NCBI RefSeq assembly: GCF_051020765.1
Contig: NC_134930.1
Location: 11,656,001 to 11,720,000 of the forward strand
DNA length: 64,000 bases
Direction of reading: 5' to 3'
Source of the DNA: Lasioglossum baleicum
Taxonomy: Eukaryota; Arthropoda; Insecta; Hymenoptera; Halictidae
The notes under the pieces were generated by a model. It was not told the DNA's origin and did no database searches. It saw nothing but the letters and a program-made list of their open reading frames with translations. A program made the translations under genes and the position numbers. Shown in pieces: positions 34,601 to 47,735 of this stretch; the stretch's first letter is position 1, and every line of letters starts with the position of its first letter.

Positions 34601-35401
34601 ATGATTCGTAGTATTCGTCTCGTTTTTCTAATTAAAGTGACACCAACGGTGTGTTAATAAGCGATTAATTAAAGAGATTTAAATAGAAAATAGATATTAA
34701 AGAGAACTGCGAACGGAGAAAAAGAGTGACAGAGAGTCGAAGCGTCGAACTTTAATCCTTCTTTCTTTTTGCTTCATGAAGATTATTTTTTTTTCTACAA
34801 TGTGCTCCTGCTCGAAAATTACGCGTATTTATACATATACATAAATTTACATTTCTATAGAAAAATTTAGAGACAGTGGAATGAAATGGTATTTTTAAAA
34901 TTTTCTTTTTAAATATGGAGATTTGTATAAGCCATAAATGCATGAAGATCCGCTGCCTAGTCACAAAAACTTTCTCTTGTCCTTGGCACGTTGGATAATT
35001 GGCACAGGGATTGTGTCCCGTGTATTCATGGAATAGCAGGGAAAAATTAGCGAACTAGAGCTGGCACGTTCGCTTTGTGCACTTTTGTCTTTCATTTTAG
35101 AATAAAGTTTTTATCTTTCAATTACGCAGGCATTGCTCTGGGACTGTTTCGTTCACGTTTCTTCTTTCAAATTGGTTTCATTCAGTTCTTTCGAATTGTT
35201 TGTTTAATCGTTTAATCCACTAGGAACCTATCAAAAGCATATGATAATGATACTAAAAATGCTATCAAAATACATAAATAAAAACTATTTTCTTATTTAT
35301 TAGGTTGAAGATACCTTTTCGATTACAACATAGAATCGTCAATTAAATTTTTATTAAAATATTAATTAACCAAATTATTACTATTATATATTGTTAAATA
35401 C
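31632..35401. other. No gene recognised; CpG-rich island at 32.4-34.3 kb
   Basis: The longest GC-rich block of the window, with overlapping frames of up to 152 codons (minus 32452-32910), none recognisable. A G run sits at 32705-32714. A degraded TAGACTGCGGAT-family end (GATCCGCTGCCTAGTCAC) is at about 34947. Confidence 0.35.
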
Positions 35402-35990
35402 TACTCTGTTCAAGAAGTTCCAGGACAATCTCGTTTACGAGAAACCGTAAAAATGCTATATCTCTTATTTTTATTCTATGTAGTTACTACACCTGTTTAT
35501 ATAGAACATATTTGCGTTGCCAACGTAATCAGTCACATGATCAGTCGTATGGTTTATAAACCGCAGTTGACTTTGTCAAATGAGATTCGAACGAGCGGCG
35601 ATTTTCATAATATTTAAATTCATTGAGCAACGTATTTGCATGTTTGTTCGCAACTGTTTGACTAAAAACTCGACGAATCTCATTCCTCAGGCACCGTATT
35701 CGCCCGATCAAGCTCCCTGGGACTTTTTTCTTTTTTTGCGATTAAAACAACCGCTACGGGGACGTCGATTTCAATCGATTCACGAGATAAAACAAAATTC
35801 GCTGAAAGAATTGCACTTTGTACGAAAATTGTACTTTGGCCAGCTTTTGGGCATTTCTGCACACAGCGCCACACAGTGGGACAAATCGATAAATTCTGTA
35901 TCAAAATCAAAGAACTTTCGATAGAAATGAGATACAGCGATGATTTTTTGCTTAAATTAAAGCTGAAATATTGCATTATATGAGAAAAAT
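35402..35990 (+). mobile_element. Internally deleted mariner element
   Basis: A mariner transposase frame (35580-35924) is preceded by a UTR-like stretch starting near CTACTCTGTTCAAGAAGTTCC at 35402, a candidate 5' terminus. I did not find a matching 3' terminus, so the right boundary is approximate. Confidence 0.6.
35580..35924 (+). pseudogene. Mariner transposase with in-frame internal deletion
   Basis: The 114-codon frame begins MRFERAAIFIIFKF, like the N-terminal RxAIKF start of mariner transposases, then jumps to the C-terminal part: FVRNCLTKNSTN, PQAPYSPDQAPWDFFLF and LRGRRFQSIHEIKQNSLKEL. YSPDxAPxDFFLF holds the third catalytic Asp of the mariner D,D34D triad. The full family length is about 345 residues, so about two thirds (HTH DNA-binding region and the first two catalytic Asp) are gone. 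The junction, near residue 18, keeps the reading frame. The protein cannot be catalytic. Confidence 0.82.
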
Positions 35991-38900
35991 GGAGAGATTA
36001 TGGTAGGAACGTTTTATAACCTTGAAACTCTGTGTTAATTTTGCAGATTTTTTATCGAATGATGATTCTTGACATGCTATACAATACTATACATCATTTC
36101 CTGTAGATTTCGTCACGCTGATATCAAAACTAGCCGTAAAATGTGCCGTACTAGTGCTCGCACAGTATACCGAACGCTATTCTTCTGAAAACTGAAAAAG
36201 TATTCGACCCCGAGGAGATGTCGACTTGAGAACTAATGGAACGCAACAATCGATTCGAACGTTTCGCAGTCACGATTTACAGATGGGGCAAAATGGCTTG
36301 CGTTTGAAACCCAACGGTGTGTAAAGTGATTCGTTGAGATCTCTTGGCGCAATTCCCTGATAAGTCACAACCGCCGACGTAATCGTAAGTTACCCTCATA
36401 TACATTTTACAAGGTTCGCGGTGAAAGGTGCGCGCACGAATTCCGCGGCGTCAGGATTTCCGGCGGCCGGGACGAACGAATGGCCACGCGTCCGCCTGAA
36501 AATATCGTGCCCCCTAAATTACAACGAAATTAGGCGAGTCTCCGGACTCGTGCGGTGCTCGCTACTAACTTTCTCCTCCGGCGCGGAATGAACTTTGTCT
36601 CCTCAGATTCGTCGATTACGGGGATACGCTCTGCGCCGGTCCAGGAAAGTTGGAAAATAGAGCGGTTCTCGTAGTTTATGGCGATCGCTGGGTAAAGCGG
36701 GAGCTAATATACTTTTCTATGCTAATCGAAGCGATTGCGCATAATCCCTGTCTCTTTGGAATATGGTTTCGACGGTCCGCCAGAGCGCCGTTGCAGTCTG
36801 CAGTTTCTTCAGCGGGAATCTTGATCCTGAATGAAGTGCGTAACTTCGTCTGCAAATTCAGGATTCTTTAACCCTTGGGCGGGCCTTTGAAGCTTATTTA
36901 AAAAATACAGCGATTCAATTAAATTATATTTATATTTAATATCCGTGTTCACACCGAAATTGTAAATAGGAACGAAGTGAGACAGTCAAATATCATCTAA
37001 ATTCATAAATAGTCATATTTTTAATAGTTACACAGTAAATAGTTATTATTTGAGTGGGGCCACATCAGCTCCAATTGTTCACTTGAGAGTTAAGCCATCG
37101 AAAGAGTTACGGCACTTTCTTATAGGTTCCATTTAAGCGGGCAATCTCGTGTAAACGCTACAAAATTTATCAATTTTCATGAATTCTTGTCAAAGTGATG
37201 GTACGTTTTACGTTATCATTGTTTTAATAAACTGATTTAACTACTTTCTCGTCATAAAGGTCATAAATTTTTATATAGTTCTAATGCTTTGTTTCTTGGA
37301 ATATATCGCACCCCCGCAAGAAAAGTGACACAACTCAAAAATGCAGCATTTGAGAAAAATCAACTTAAAGAATACTATAAAACTTATATTGAAATAGTTT
37401 AAGCTTCTTTTAAATTTCAGGTAAATATGATAAATTGCGAGATATAGATGTGACGCTTTTCGTGCATGTTGGGGCACTTCATGCATATTTTTCAATGACA
37501 TAACCTCAAAATTGCCATTTTTGACTTGTGCCATTTTGTGTATATGTATTTGTCATATGTGATGACATTCTGAAGGTCACTTGGGAGAGTAACCTTGAAT
37601 TTCCTGTTTGAATTTCGGAATATATAACAGCGAAATAAAAATGCTGATATTCTATTAGAACTTTTATTAAGGATGGAACAAGATAAGAGTTTCATAAAAC
37701 TGTCTTCAGGTTTTTGTTATACTGAGCTTTTTAGGTTATCAAAACTGTAATAAACGCATACAATCCGCAGTGTGATAACTATGAATACTAATGCATGCGT
37801 ATAGAATATTCAAAGTCGAGATTGAAGTTTTATGCAAAAAAATTCCATTCCCTGTTTTCCATAAATTTTTTTCACGTAGAACCACTGCTTTTTCGATTCT
37901 CTACTAAATACATCATTTTCTGTAGAATGGGTGAAAGCTGTATTCGCATATTAGTGACTTATATAGCAATTGCACGTTAGGGAACGTTACGTCGTAACAA
38001 AAAGAACAAATTAATTCTCTGAAAGTGGTAGAATTCAAACCGTCCGTTTTACCATCTGGGAATCCATTCATATGAATATAATTCACAATAAACTAGTACT
38101 TTAGTACTAGTACTTTAATACTATTACACTAAAAGAATAATATTACCGAGGATTTACATTAATAAGCCGTTACCGGGTTTTCACTGTTTCATCGTGCGAA
38201 TTAGCAACAACGAGGATTTGTAAAATTATGATAATACTATTTTTTATTTTGGAATCATTAGTGTACTATAAAGACACTATAAACCTTTATATAAAATAAA
38301 AACTTTCCAAATCAATTGTGAGGAACAGTAATTAACTGAAAACGTATTCCTACTTTTGATAATTGAACATTTACCAAATTGAATAATTCCAGAAAATAAA
38401 AGGTCGAAAAAATGAGTGTTCACTCAAGCTTAGAAGTTCTTCCAACTTTGTCATTCGGTGGTAGTAAGCACATTCATTCCAAAAGCAAAATGAAGTATTT
38501 TGGCCTACAAATAGCTCAATTTTAATAAGTAAAAGGTAGTGCAGTAGACAGACTATGAATTTCATGCATTTTTGGTTAAAAGAAGTGTACTTGAAACAGT
38601 AGAAACATTGAAGGATCAAATTTAAGGTCACTAACATTTAAATACTCGCATATATTACTTACAATCTCAATCTATTTTGTATTAAAGTATATATAGTCAG
38701 TTTATCGAATAAAAATTTATTTATATTGCAGTCGTATAAAGTTCCATGTAACCAGTTACATAGAAAATGGAGTGCCTGGAGATTAAAAAGCGGAAGAAAA
38801 TTTGATTCCTATGTATGTGTTCTGCGATTGCTAATACGCATTGATTGGAATTCGTAAAATCCGCGGTCCAATAACAAAATAGCAAAAACCGTAAATTGCA

Positions 38901-40384
38901 TTGATGCACTTGGTAGCCGAAAAAGTCGAGTGCATCGATACTTTTTTGCCGCACATGGGGCAGCACGACCTAATTTCCGGACATTTCCATGCACCCGTTA
39001 TTTATCACTGCAGATTCTAAAGTCTCCTCACTGCTCGCTGCGAAAATCACCGTGCATGAATTACGGTAAACCGTAAGAAATTCCGACGGACGAGAGAGGC
39101 ATGGTGCCAACCGAACGACGGGAAACGGGTTCACGCGCCGGTGCATATGGACCATGAGAATTTAATTATGTGCGGTGCAATAACGATTCGTCTGCAGCTG
39201 CACAAACGGGGTTCGGCGTTTTTGCTCGGTCCTTTTATCAGGGGATCGTGAATTCGCGCGGCGCATAGAGCTCGCAGGGTCGGACCGTGCCGGACCGGAC
39301 TGGACCGGGCCAAAAGCGTAGAGAAAGTGTCGGCCGATCAATACATACCACAAATTTGCCTGACATATGATAATGGATTGTTATGCTAATGGCTATTGTT
39401 CCCTACGGCTGCTGGCACAACTATATATTAAAGCCCCAGGAAAAGTTCATCGACCAAACGGCTGCAATCGATGTCCACTCACGGTGAAAATCGCGCACGG
39501 GTAAGAACAATGTCGAGAATGTCTCGTTTATTCGAGGGAAAACCGCTTCGAGGACATGTTTTTAATACCACAGGGGACCGAGGAAATGTGAAATCGACTT
39601 TTTCGACCCTTCGAACCAGAAAACCTCCCTGCGGAGTGTCCCCCGGAAAGTTTCATAAACCAGTCAGTCCCAGACTTCTATGACTCGCTGTAAATTTCGA
39701 CGATATACTTAAAAGAACGTTCGAAAAACTTAGGGCGAGGTGTTTTCAAAAAATATTGAAACATAGTGGATCGAGAACAAATTAGTTCACCACTCACATA
39801 GAGGCTACGAAAACTAGACTAAATCAGAACAATTTATTTTATCGGAAACCTATACTGGAATCCTTTAATTCTCAATTACTCGAAATGGAAAAAATTAACA
39901 ATTTAATTCTCTCATTCAGGATAAATTGTATTAATATATAAGCGTAATATATCATTGAATAACTGGAGAAATATTAAAGATGAATGTAGACTATTTCATA
40001 AATTTTTTCTGATAAATACAGATTTTAAAGTTTGATAAAAGAATAGTGTATATGTATATGACAAACGTGTCAGTAAAAATATTAATAACACCTCTGAATT
40101 TTGCAGATGGTGCACGATGCACTCGATCTATCAGTGCAAAAATGAATTCTCTAGATCGTTCTATTCTGTCAGCCAAATATAGATGGCACGACTAAAATAT
40201 AAAATTTCTAATAAAATATGTATCTCCACATTATGCATTCGGCTAAAATCTAGTTCAATCGATTCTGCATCATTTATATTGATCTGCTCCCGATTCGTAG
40301 CCTATTTCACACCACGGGATGGGTAAAATTCATAGTGGCAACATTTCAGATCCTATTTTAAGTCATCGTTTCATCATACACGGT
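35991..40384. other. No gene recognised; GC-rich patches at 36.1-36.9 and 38.9-39.7 kb
   Basis: Degraded TAGACTGCGGAT-family ends occur at about 37753 (GCATACAATCCGCAGTGTG), 38546 and 38853 (AAAATCCGCGGTCC). GC-rich patches carry short overlapping frames only. Nothing else is nameable. Confidence 0.35.
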
Positions 40385-40388
40385 TTAA

Positions 40389-40618
40389 CCTCTTGCCCCA
40401 CGATTTACTTTACGGTTTCAGTGATTAGAACTTTTTTATAGATCGTGATTTCCTGAAATACGAGAAAATTGATACAAATTGTATGCCTATATGGTTTCGA
40501 ATAGCTGTATATTAACAAAACCAAAGTAGAATTCTATTTCGGTTTAAAGGAACTTATCAACATACATTTTTATCAGAATCTTCATCAAGTGTCAGACACG
40601 ATATCGTAAGGCAAGGGG
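40389..40618. mobile_element. TTAA-flanked MITE, family B (piggyBac-type), copy 2
   Basis: TTAA lies at 40385-40388 and 40619-40622. The ends CCTCTTGCCCCACGATTTAC and (inverted) CCCCTTGCCTTACGATATCG match. The interior is the same as 21705-21917. Non-coding. Confidence 0.82.
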
Positions 40619-40630
40619 TTAATTGTCACG

Positions 40631-40860
40631 GATAATTTAATCAGAATAGTATTTTTAGTAGGAAATAAAGTTTCAGCGACCAAGGTATTTTAACAATCCA
40701 GAGCATGAAACAGAAAATGTAGATAATATTGGAAATACTTCTTGACAATTTAATCAAAATGGTATTTTTAGTAGGAAATAAAATTTCAGTAACCAAAAGG
40801 TATTTTAACAATCTAAAGCATGAAATAGAAAATGTAAATAATATTGGAAATGCTGCTTGA
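40631..40860. repeat. Local tandem duplication, two units of about 110 bp
   Basis: Both units read AATTTAATCARAATRGTATT, then TAGTAGGAAATAAARTTTCAG, TATTTTAACAATC.A.AGCATG and AATATTGGAAAT.CT.CTTGACAA. Divergence is about 10%. It lies directly after the TTAA MITE. Confidence 0.8.
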
Positions 40861-43800
40861 CAATGAAAATAGATAAAAGAGAGGGTAAATATTAGACTGT
40901 AATAAGAAAATTAATTCGTTTCCTAAGTATGTAGTGCTATTCACGTGCACCAAAGTGCATCGTTTAAAAATTTCAGAGAAGCAACATTTCTAAGCACACA
41001 AAGATATTTTCTCACAAATCAAATACCTTATTTTCGGAAGCATACGTACGACGTAAACTAAAATAGGTGTGTGATTTACTATTTCAATTAAATTATGTTC
41101 TTCGAGTTTTGTTTCGTACATACTGGATCTTCATACAAAATAAAAATGTGCCAAGTGTAATTGTAATATGTAGTTGTAATTGTGAGAAATGAAAATTAAA
41201 TAATATTATATTTCGTTGTTTGATACAGTTAGTAATTCGAAAGCGATGGGACAACATTCTGAAATTCTTCCAATGTCTACAGAGAGAGAGAGAGAGAAAG
41301 TTCTATGTATGTTTCGCCCGCTCAATTTTGCGGTAAACGCATAAAATCTGCAATCTGGCGGTAATCGGCCTGATTTAAATTTTGCGGCGTGTCAGAACGC
41401 GTGGCAGATATCGAACCCGTTCGATTGGAATTCGAGCCTGGCAGGTTGGGATTTCCTGGTAGAATCGTTCAGGAAGTTCTATTGACCACTCTCAATTCTT
41501 GATCTACATTCATGGCTCAGCGACAACAAGTCTGAGAAGGAATTTCAACTTCGCTCGCCGAGGAGCCAACCGGATCCTCAACTTGCTTGAACTTCGGATC
41601 GTTGAACTTTAAACGGTCTGATACCAACCGAATCGTTTAAACTCAACAACTTTATAACTTCAGAATTATAAATTCTCGATGTACAATCCCTTTTACCTTG
41701 CGAGCTCGAGATTATTCGTCGATGAAGTGAACGTTAGGGACAAAATAGAAAATGGTACGCTTTTTAGTTCCGAATGTTCACTAGCGCGCGGACCACCCGA
41801 ACATTTTCTACTAACAAAATTAAAAGAACTGAACAAGTGAATTTACAAATTACAACAGATAAAATTTCTGTCTCTACATGAAATTACCCTAATTTTCTCT
41901 GTTGCTAATCAAATTCTGCTGTTTTTCGTGCAGCTTCGCAAGCCGGTACTTTTTCCTCAGCACGTACCTAGTAGCAAGCAGAGAGAAATCCATCTTCCGC
42001 GAGCAATACAGATTAAGTCGGTTGTCTCGCGAAAATTGCGCAAAGGTGTAGCAGCGCGGAGCGTCGTATTTTTAATCAAGTATTTTTAATCGTCGGATGT
42101 CAACGAACGGGCTGCTCGCAGTCGACTGTCGCCGGGGAAATGCATTACACTCGAAGTCGTGACATCGACGTATCTCTCTATTCGTTGCACTCGGTGAACC
42201 GCTTCCGTTCCCGTCCGATTTCGTTCCTCAAATATTTTCGTTTCTCCCGCGCGTATTCCCTCGCTCCTTTTCCTCCTCCGCGTCTCCCGCCCAACCCCAT
42301 CCAGTTCTTCGTTTCCTCTTCAACGAATTTCGCTGCGCCGACGTGTACCGGAAGAATGACCGGAACTGTCAAAAGTTTGCGCTGACAAACGAGCCGCGCC
42401 GAACGAGCGTTGACGCGCCGCGCCGCGCCGCGCCGGGCAAAAACGTTTCCCGATGGTAATGGAGCAAATTCGACGGACCCGCTTGGTTTCCACGGCGAGC
42501 TCAGCTCACTAGCGATGGGTGCGATCCAATTGTTTATCAAGTCATTCGGTCGTCAAATATTTAGCGGAACCAAAAAGTATTTCAGTAGTATTATATTGTT
42601 TGTATATCTGGACTCATTTTGAAGCTTGAATTCTCTACTTTTGCCATCCACCATTCATTTTCATCTAGAATATTTTTTCACCGACTGGGAAATCGAACTT
42701 TTTTTTATATAAATTGTTACAAATTGAAACGTCTGTAAAAACATTGAAACATTTTTCTCGTTACTATAACCACCGTGGATCTGTATAATAATTGAAACTT
42801 CCCCTCTACAACGAATGCTTAAAACTTGTTCTGCGATTTTTAGACGATTAGGGGCCCTTACTTTTGTTGGAGGCCCAAAAATTACTTATTTTTATTATGA
42901 ATATTAAATTCAATGAAGTTATTTATCTTTTACTTCCGCCTTTGATCAAATATTGAATTTAAGTTACGAATCAGATTTTATTTATTTATTTGTTATTGCT
43001 TTAAACCAAGTGGTTTATATAGCAAGTACAATATTATTACATTTGGCTTACATTAAATAGGTGTTACATTGTTTTTAAATTCTTACGGAACATTGTTTGA
43101 GAATATTATATATTATTTTCGGACTTTCTATATCAGGTTTACATAAGACGGAACTAATACAAAGAGGGAAACAGTACTTGCCTTTGAGGAGCTTTGTTTC
43201 TAATGTATTACGTCCGTTTTCATAGTCTGGGCAATCAGATTTTAAAAAGAATTATGAAGTAGGAATCGATACTATTTCATACTTATGTATTCATACGTAC
43301 CTTGAGTACAATCATTGTACTTCGCTATTAGTAACCGATGCTAATTGAGAAGGATCATGCCCATCACTACTGCTTACCACTGCCCCACTCCACGTGGCCC
43401 ATTTGCCCGTCCGGCCAAAAAGATGGATTTCATTTTTGACAAGATGGATCAACGGCCGTGCCGCGGAGGATCGGAGCCGATTCCCCGTTGAAATTTAATC
43501 ACCTTAACTGCGGCATTTTTCAACCGTTTAACAGCACAATTTCCCGCACTCGTTCGCGTTGATTGATCCCGGTGCCGTACCTTGCCGATGGAATCGTCAA
43601 AGAGCATTCGATACTACTGAATATAATACGGTAAGAGATTGAACTGCGAAACATCGCACAGCGCGGTCCCAAATTGAAGTAGGGGGAGTTTCCCTAGTGC
43701 AGGAAGCTTAAGGTTTGTCTTAAATAAATAAGGAAAAATAATTTCTACATTATTTGTAAGTGAACAATATTCTAAATCCAAATAAAGAAACAAAATAATG

Positions 43801-43900
43801 AATATTTTAATAATAGTTAACTTTTTTAAATGAACGTTAAAGTTTGGTATATGAAATAAATAAGAAAAAATAATGTGTTTTCTTCTTATTCTATACATTA
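40861..43900. other. No gene recognised; GC-rich island at 41.9-42.6 kb
   Basis: A degraded TAGACTGCGGAT-family pair may span about 41124-41360, with a (GA)n tract at 41279-41299 inside. The 42.1-42.5 kb island has a GCGCC(GCGCC)n run near 42415-42437 and overlapping frames without recognisable product. Confidence 0.35.
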
Positions 43901-43908
43901 CTTATAAG

Positions 43909-44110
43909 TAGACTGCGGATTTTATGCATTTATGACAAAAAATGGGTATTTGTAATTTACAGTAGTGAACATTTTAAAAATATTTAAGAACATCAAAGTA
44001 TTAGTTTCACCTTGATAGGTTAATTAAAAGAAGAATACAATTTTTATTTGGCTCCTGTGTCCTGCAATCAATGCAAACATTTTTTATTTTGCATAAAGAT
44101 CCGCAGTTTA
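43909..44110. mobile_element. hAT-type MITE of the TAGACTGCGGAT family, best-preserved copy
   Basis: It starts TAGACTGCGGATTTTATGCA and ends GCATAAAGATCCGCAGTTTA. The 8-bp flanks CTTATAAG (43901-43908) and CGTATAAG (44111-44118) differ by one base. Its right 60 bp is almost identical to 10350-10408. 202 bp, non-coding. Confidence 0.8.
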
Positions 44111-44118
44111 CGTATAAG

Positions 44119-44444
44119 TGAACAATATTAGAGAAATCAAATTATAGAAACAACTTGAGTAAACGTAACTAACTTAAATAAATTTCTCTCATTGACAACT
44201 GTTATAAGCGATCGAAATGAATTTCTCTCAACGATAACATTTACCAACAAGAGAAGAAGTTTTCGATTGCTTGTAATCCTTATTTGTAACCAATACAATT
44301 TTAGTCGAGGAAATACTTGTTATTCTATGACTTTTTTTCTTTTTGGTTCTAACAGTTATGGTCCCTGGTTGAAACCTAATTGTTTTTTTTTTCTATCCTC
44401 TCCACTATTTACGCGGGATAACAGCTCACTAGCATTTGAACTGT
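44119..44444. other. Spacer before the tandem array
   Basis: No gene recognised. From about 44370 it matches the dispersed repeat at 26735-26855, forming the non-tandem head of the array. Confidence 0.5.
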
Positions 44445-45240
44445 CACATTGTATAGCTACTGTCGGGTATTAGGTGTCGTCCGGCATTAAGGGAAAATAT
44501 AAAACTATAAAATCTGAAACGAGTTATGTTCAAAACTCTTGTGTTAACTTGTACGTTGAAATAAAGTGCAGCGTCTGCTTGAATAGAACGGAACTAGTTT
44601 GGTCTATAAGAAAGAGATAAAAAGGATAGTCTAGAGAGTGCTCGGCAGCAAAAGAATTCAATTCGAATTCTATTTCGAGAAAACAGTGTCATAGAAAATG
44701 GAATCTAGCCACATTGTATAGCTACCGTCCGGTATTAGGTGCCGTCCAGCGTGCAGGGGAAATATTAAACTGTAATATCTGAAACGTGTTGTATTCAAAA
44801 CTCTGGTGTTTACTTGTACATTGAAATATAGTGCAGCATCTGCTTGAATAGGACGAAACTAGATTGGTTTATAAAAAAAGGATACAAAAGGATAGTCTAG
44901 AGAGCTCTCGACATCAAAAGAATTCAATTCGAATCGTATTTCGAGAAACCAGTGTCATAGAAAATGGAATCTAGCCACATTGTATAGCTACCGTCCGGTA
45001 TTAGGTGCCGTCCAGCGTGCAGGGGAAATATAAAACTGTAAAATCTGAAACTTGTTATATTCAAAACTCTGGTGTTTACTTGTACATTGAAATATAGTGC
45101 AGCATCTGCTTGAATAGGACGAAACTAGGTGGTTTATAAAAAAGGGATAAGAAAGGATAGTGTACAGAGCTCTCGACACCAAAAGAATCCAATTCGAATT
45201 CTGTTTCGAGAGAACGGTGTCATAGAAAATGGAATCTACT
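44445..45240. repeat. Three-copy tandem array, period 265-266 bp
   Basis: Units start at 44445, 44710 and 44976, each with CACATTGTATAGCTAC near the start and TCATAGAAAATGGAATCTA at the end. Units 2 and 3 are much closer to each other than to unit 1. Frames are disrupted differently, so it is not coding. Confidence 0.9.
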
Positions 45241-47412
45241 CACAAATACAATGGAAATCCACCTTTTTATATTTAAATGGCCCAAAGAAATGCTAAACAG
45301 AAAGTGAAGGAGATGTTCAAGATGTTCAATGTAGATTTTTCAATGTTCCTTTTGTTCAAGCATATGCTGGATCAAAGAATGATTTCACTCACGCATTTTT
45401 ACCTCAGAAAATATCTCTGGGTCGGATCTAGCAAGGTTCTTCAGGTACTGATGCATCAATCTTTTACTTCTGTTGCTGCATCGACCATATTGTTGAGACT
45501 TTATGCATGATGATGTCAAGAGTCAAGAGAGACTCGCGGTGAAGATGTCAAAAAGAACTTACGGATGTTACCTTTTTTAGTAGATTGCCCTGCTTTTGTT
45601 ACTGTGACTTACAAAGTAGACGTACAAGCAACCTTTCCTTTCTTCCCTTGGCGGGCTATTCATGATAATATTTGCATAATAGCACTTTGATTAGTTCTTT
45701 CGTGAAGGAAATTCTAAAGAGATTAATCCTCGGGGACTTCACAGCAAAAGTGTTGTATAATAATTTTAGGGATTTCTCGTTTAAAAACTGTTCGTAGCGA
45801 AGCAATTACTCAAACACTTTTTTCAGATATTATCTAAAAAAAATTATCTCATTCGTTACGCGAACCATGTAACATTTTAAAAGAATACTTGATCGGTTCC
45901 TCTAATAAGCTAGCACGATTACGTAAACATTACACCAAGTAAGATGAAACGATATGTTATTTAAACAATCATTCTTGAAATATTTAATTCTATTAACGAT
46001 GTGGTCAGTAAACCTACCGAGTAGGTTTTCTCTTCACTTCAGACTCGTCAACGATCGATAGTCTTCTTTCTATTAAGCCCCTCCAGTGAGTTTGCCTGAC
46101 CTTGAGAGCGGGGATCGTCTACTAACAACGAGAAGATATGAAAAATTAGAAAATTTCGAAGAAAAACAACGACGTAGAGGTGAAGAGGGCAAGGTTCACC
46201 AGCTATAACCCCGGGAAGCCGAGGAATCAAATAAAATGATGGTGTTTCAACGAAATCTCTCCAGTTTCCGTGATGCTCTCCGAACAGCAGTCAGTCTCGA
46301 CCGCAAAACAATTAAAACGGCCGACATTCGGCAAGCGCTCTGGGATGGAATAGCCCAGTCTATTTCAACTCGTGCAGCAGCGTAACTGTAATTTTCGCAG
46401 ACTCATGTTTTCCCGCGGCTAAACACGTGCTCATAAAACTAAACTTTCGGATGAACTCGCTCCCATAGAACGTCTACGAAAATAGGACATTATTCTACGT
46501 AGCAATGTAGTCAAAGTGCCTGAAGTAACGAGCCAGACAAAAATCCGAAACTGCGTATCGCGCGCATTTTTGCGCCTCGCGCCTTTTCCAGAAAGATTGA
46601 ATGTGTAATTCCGCGTATCCGTGCTGTGGCAGTTTCGTTCCCGAGATTTCAAACACATTCATAAACGAGAATGGTTCAGGAGTCAGTTCTCACCCGGTCG
46701 CTCTTTGACTTTTGAGGATTTGAAACGAGCAGAGCCAAGCGAAATTGCAATTTGCACGAATCAAAGAAAACCGGTGTCTATTTGCGTGTGTTATAGAGTG
46801 CTAATTTGCAAGGGGAACGATGTTTAACGGTATAGAGCGTCCGCGTCTATATATACATATACGTTGCCAACCGTTTCTTCGCGAAATGACTGCCACTTTA
46901 TCCTCTTACGTTCCTCTGTTCGTGTCCTCGGGGCACACGGCTCAAATGTTTTTCCTGTTTTCTCCGTGCGCGCGTGTCGTTCCTCTCGCTCCGGGACCGC
47001 TTCCGTCCTCCTCTTCCGCCATTTCTCTCGGTCGTTTCTCTTATTATCTTCCAGGACCGTGCTCCAGTTCCATGCTTAACTTCGACCGTCGCCTTTTCTC
47101 CCCGAGAATTATGTCCACACGACCCTTCGCCCCGCTAGCTCACCGCGCGACACACACCCACAGTAGCGTTACGAAAAATCACGCACAAAATGCTGCGGAT
47201 CAGAGGATTTAGCAACAGTTTGTCGCAAAAGTCGACTTTATCATACCATACCTATTTCATTTGTAGAGGAAGGGGTAGTAGGGGAGACCGAGGTTAAAAT
47301 TTCCGATTTTGGAGAAACATAAAATAGTATAGATATTTTCATCTTTAACGAGTACTTTATTGTTAAATTTATTATATTTTAAAATTCTCACCTTAAAATT
47401 GAAATATTGTAA
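45241..47412. other. No gene recognised; GC-rich patches 46.0-47.2 kb
   Basis: A 130-codon Ser/Pro/Arg-rich + frame (46820-47212) lies in a GC-rich pyrimidine-biased patch with no recognisable domain; compositional bias is the simpler explanation. A CTGCGGAT remnant occurs at about 47191. Confidence 0.35.
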
Positions 47413-47420
47413 CCCAGGTA

Positions 47421-47735
47421 CAGAGTAGGGCAATAATCAACTAATATTTAAAAATGACTAATAGTCTTTTTGAATGTTAATCATAGCAAAATAGTCATTA
47501 GTCAAAACTTTTTGATTAGTTACCGATAACTAATTAATAATATTAATGTATGTTAATCGCACAATAGTGACTGATGACTAGAGATTGATGACTGATCATC
47601 AACTACTAATTCACTAATAAGCAATAGCTAACGATTACTTAGAGCTGTGAGTAACTATTTGCCATTTAGTTATCACTAACCAATCAAAAAGTTTTGACTA
47701 ATGATAAAATATTAGTTGATTATTGCCCTACTCTG
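47421..47735. mobile_element. hAT-type MITE with CAGAGTAGGGCAATAATC termini
   Basis: The inverted ends (47421-47450 and about 47706-47735) are near-perfect. The 8-bp target duplications are CCCAGGTA (47413-47420) and CCCAGATA (47736-47743), one mismatch. The interior is rich in GACTAAT/AGTTACT-type inverted units. 315 bp, non-coding. Confidence 0.85.

Noticed and set aside
44845..45130. GGACGAAAC in tandem units as another hammerhead
   Set aside because: No CUGAUGA core or matching helices nearby.
46820..47212. 130-codon Ser/Pro/Arg-rich frame as a protein
   Set aside because: Pyrimidine-biased composition explains it; no domain or splice context.
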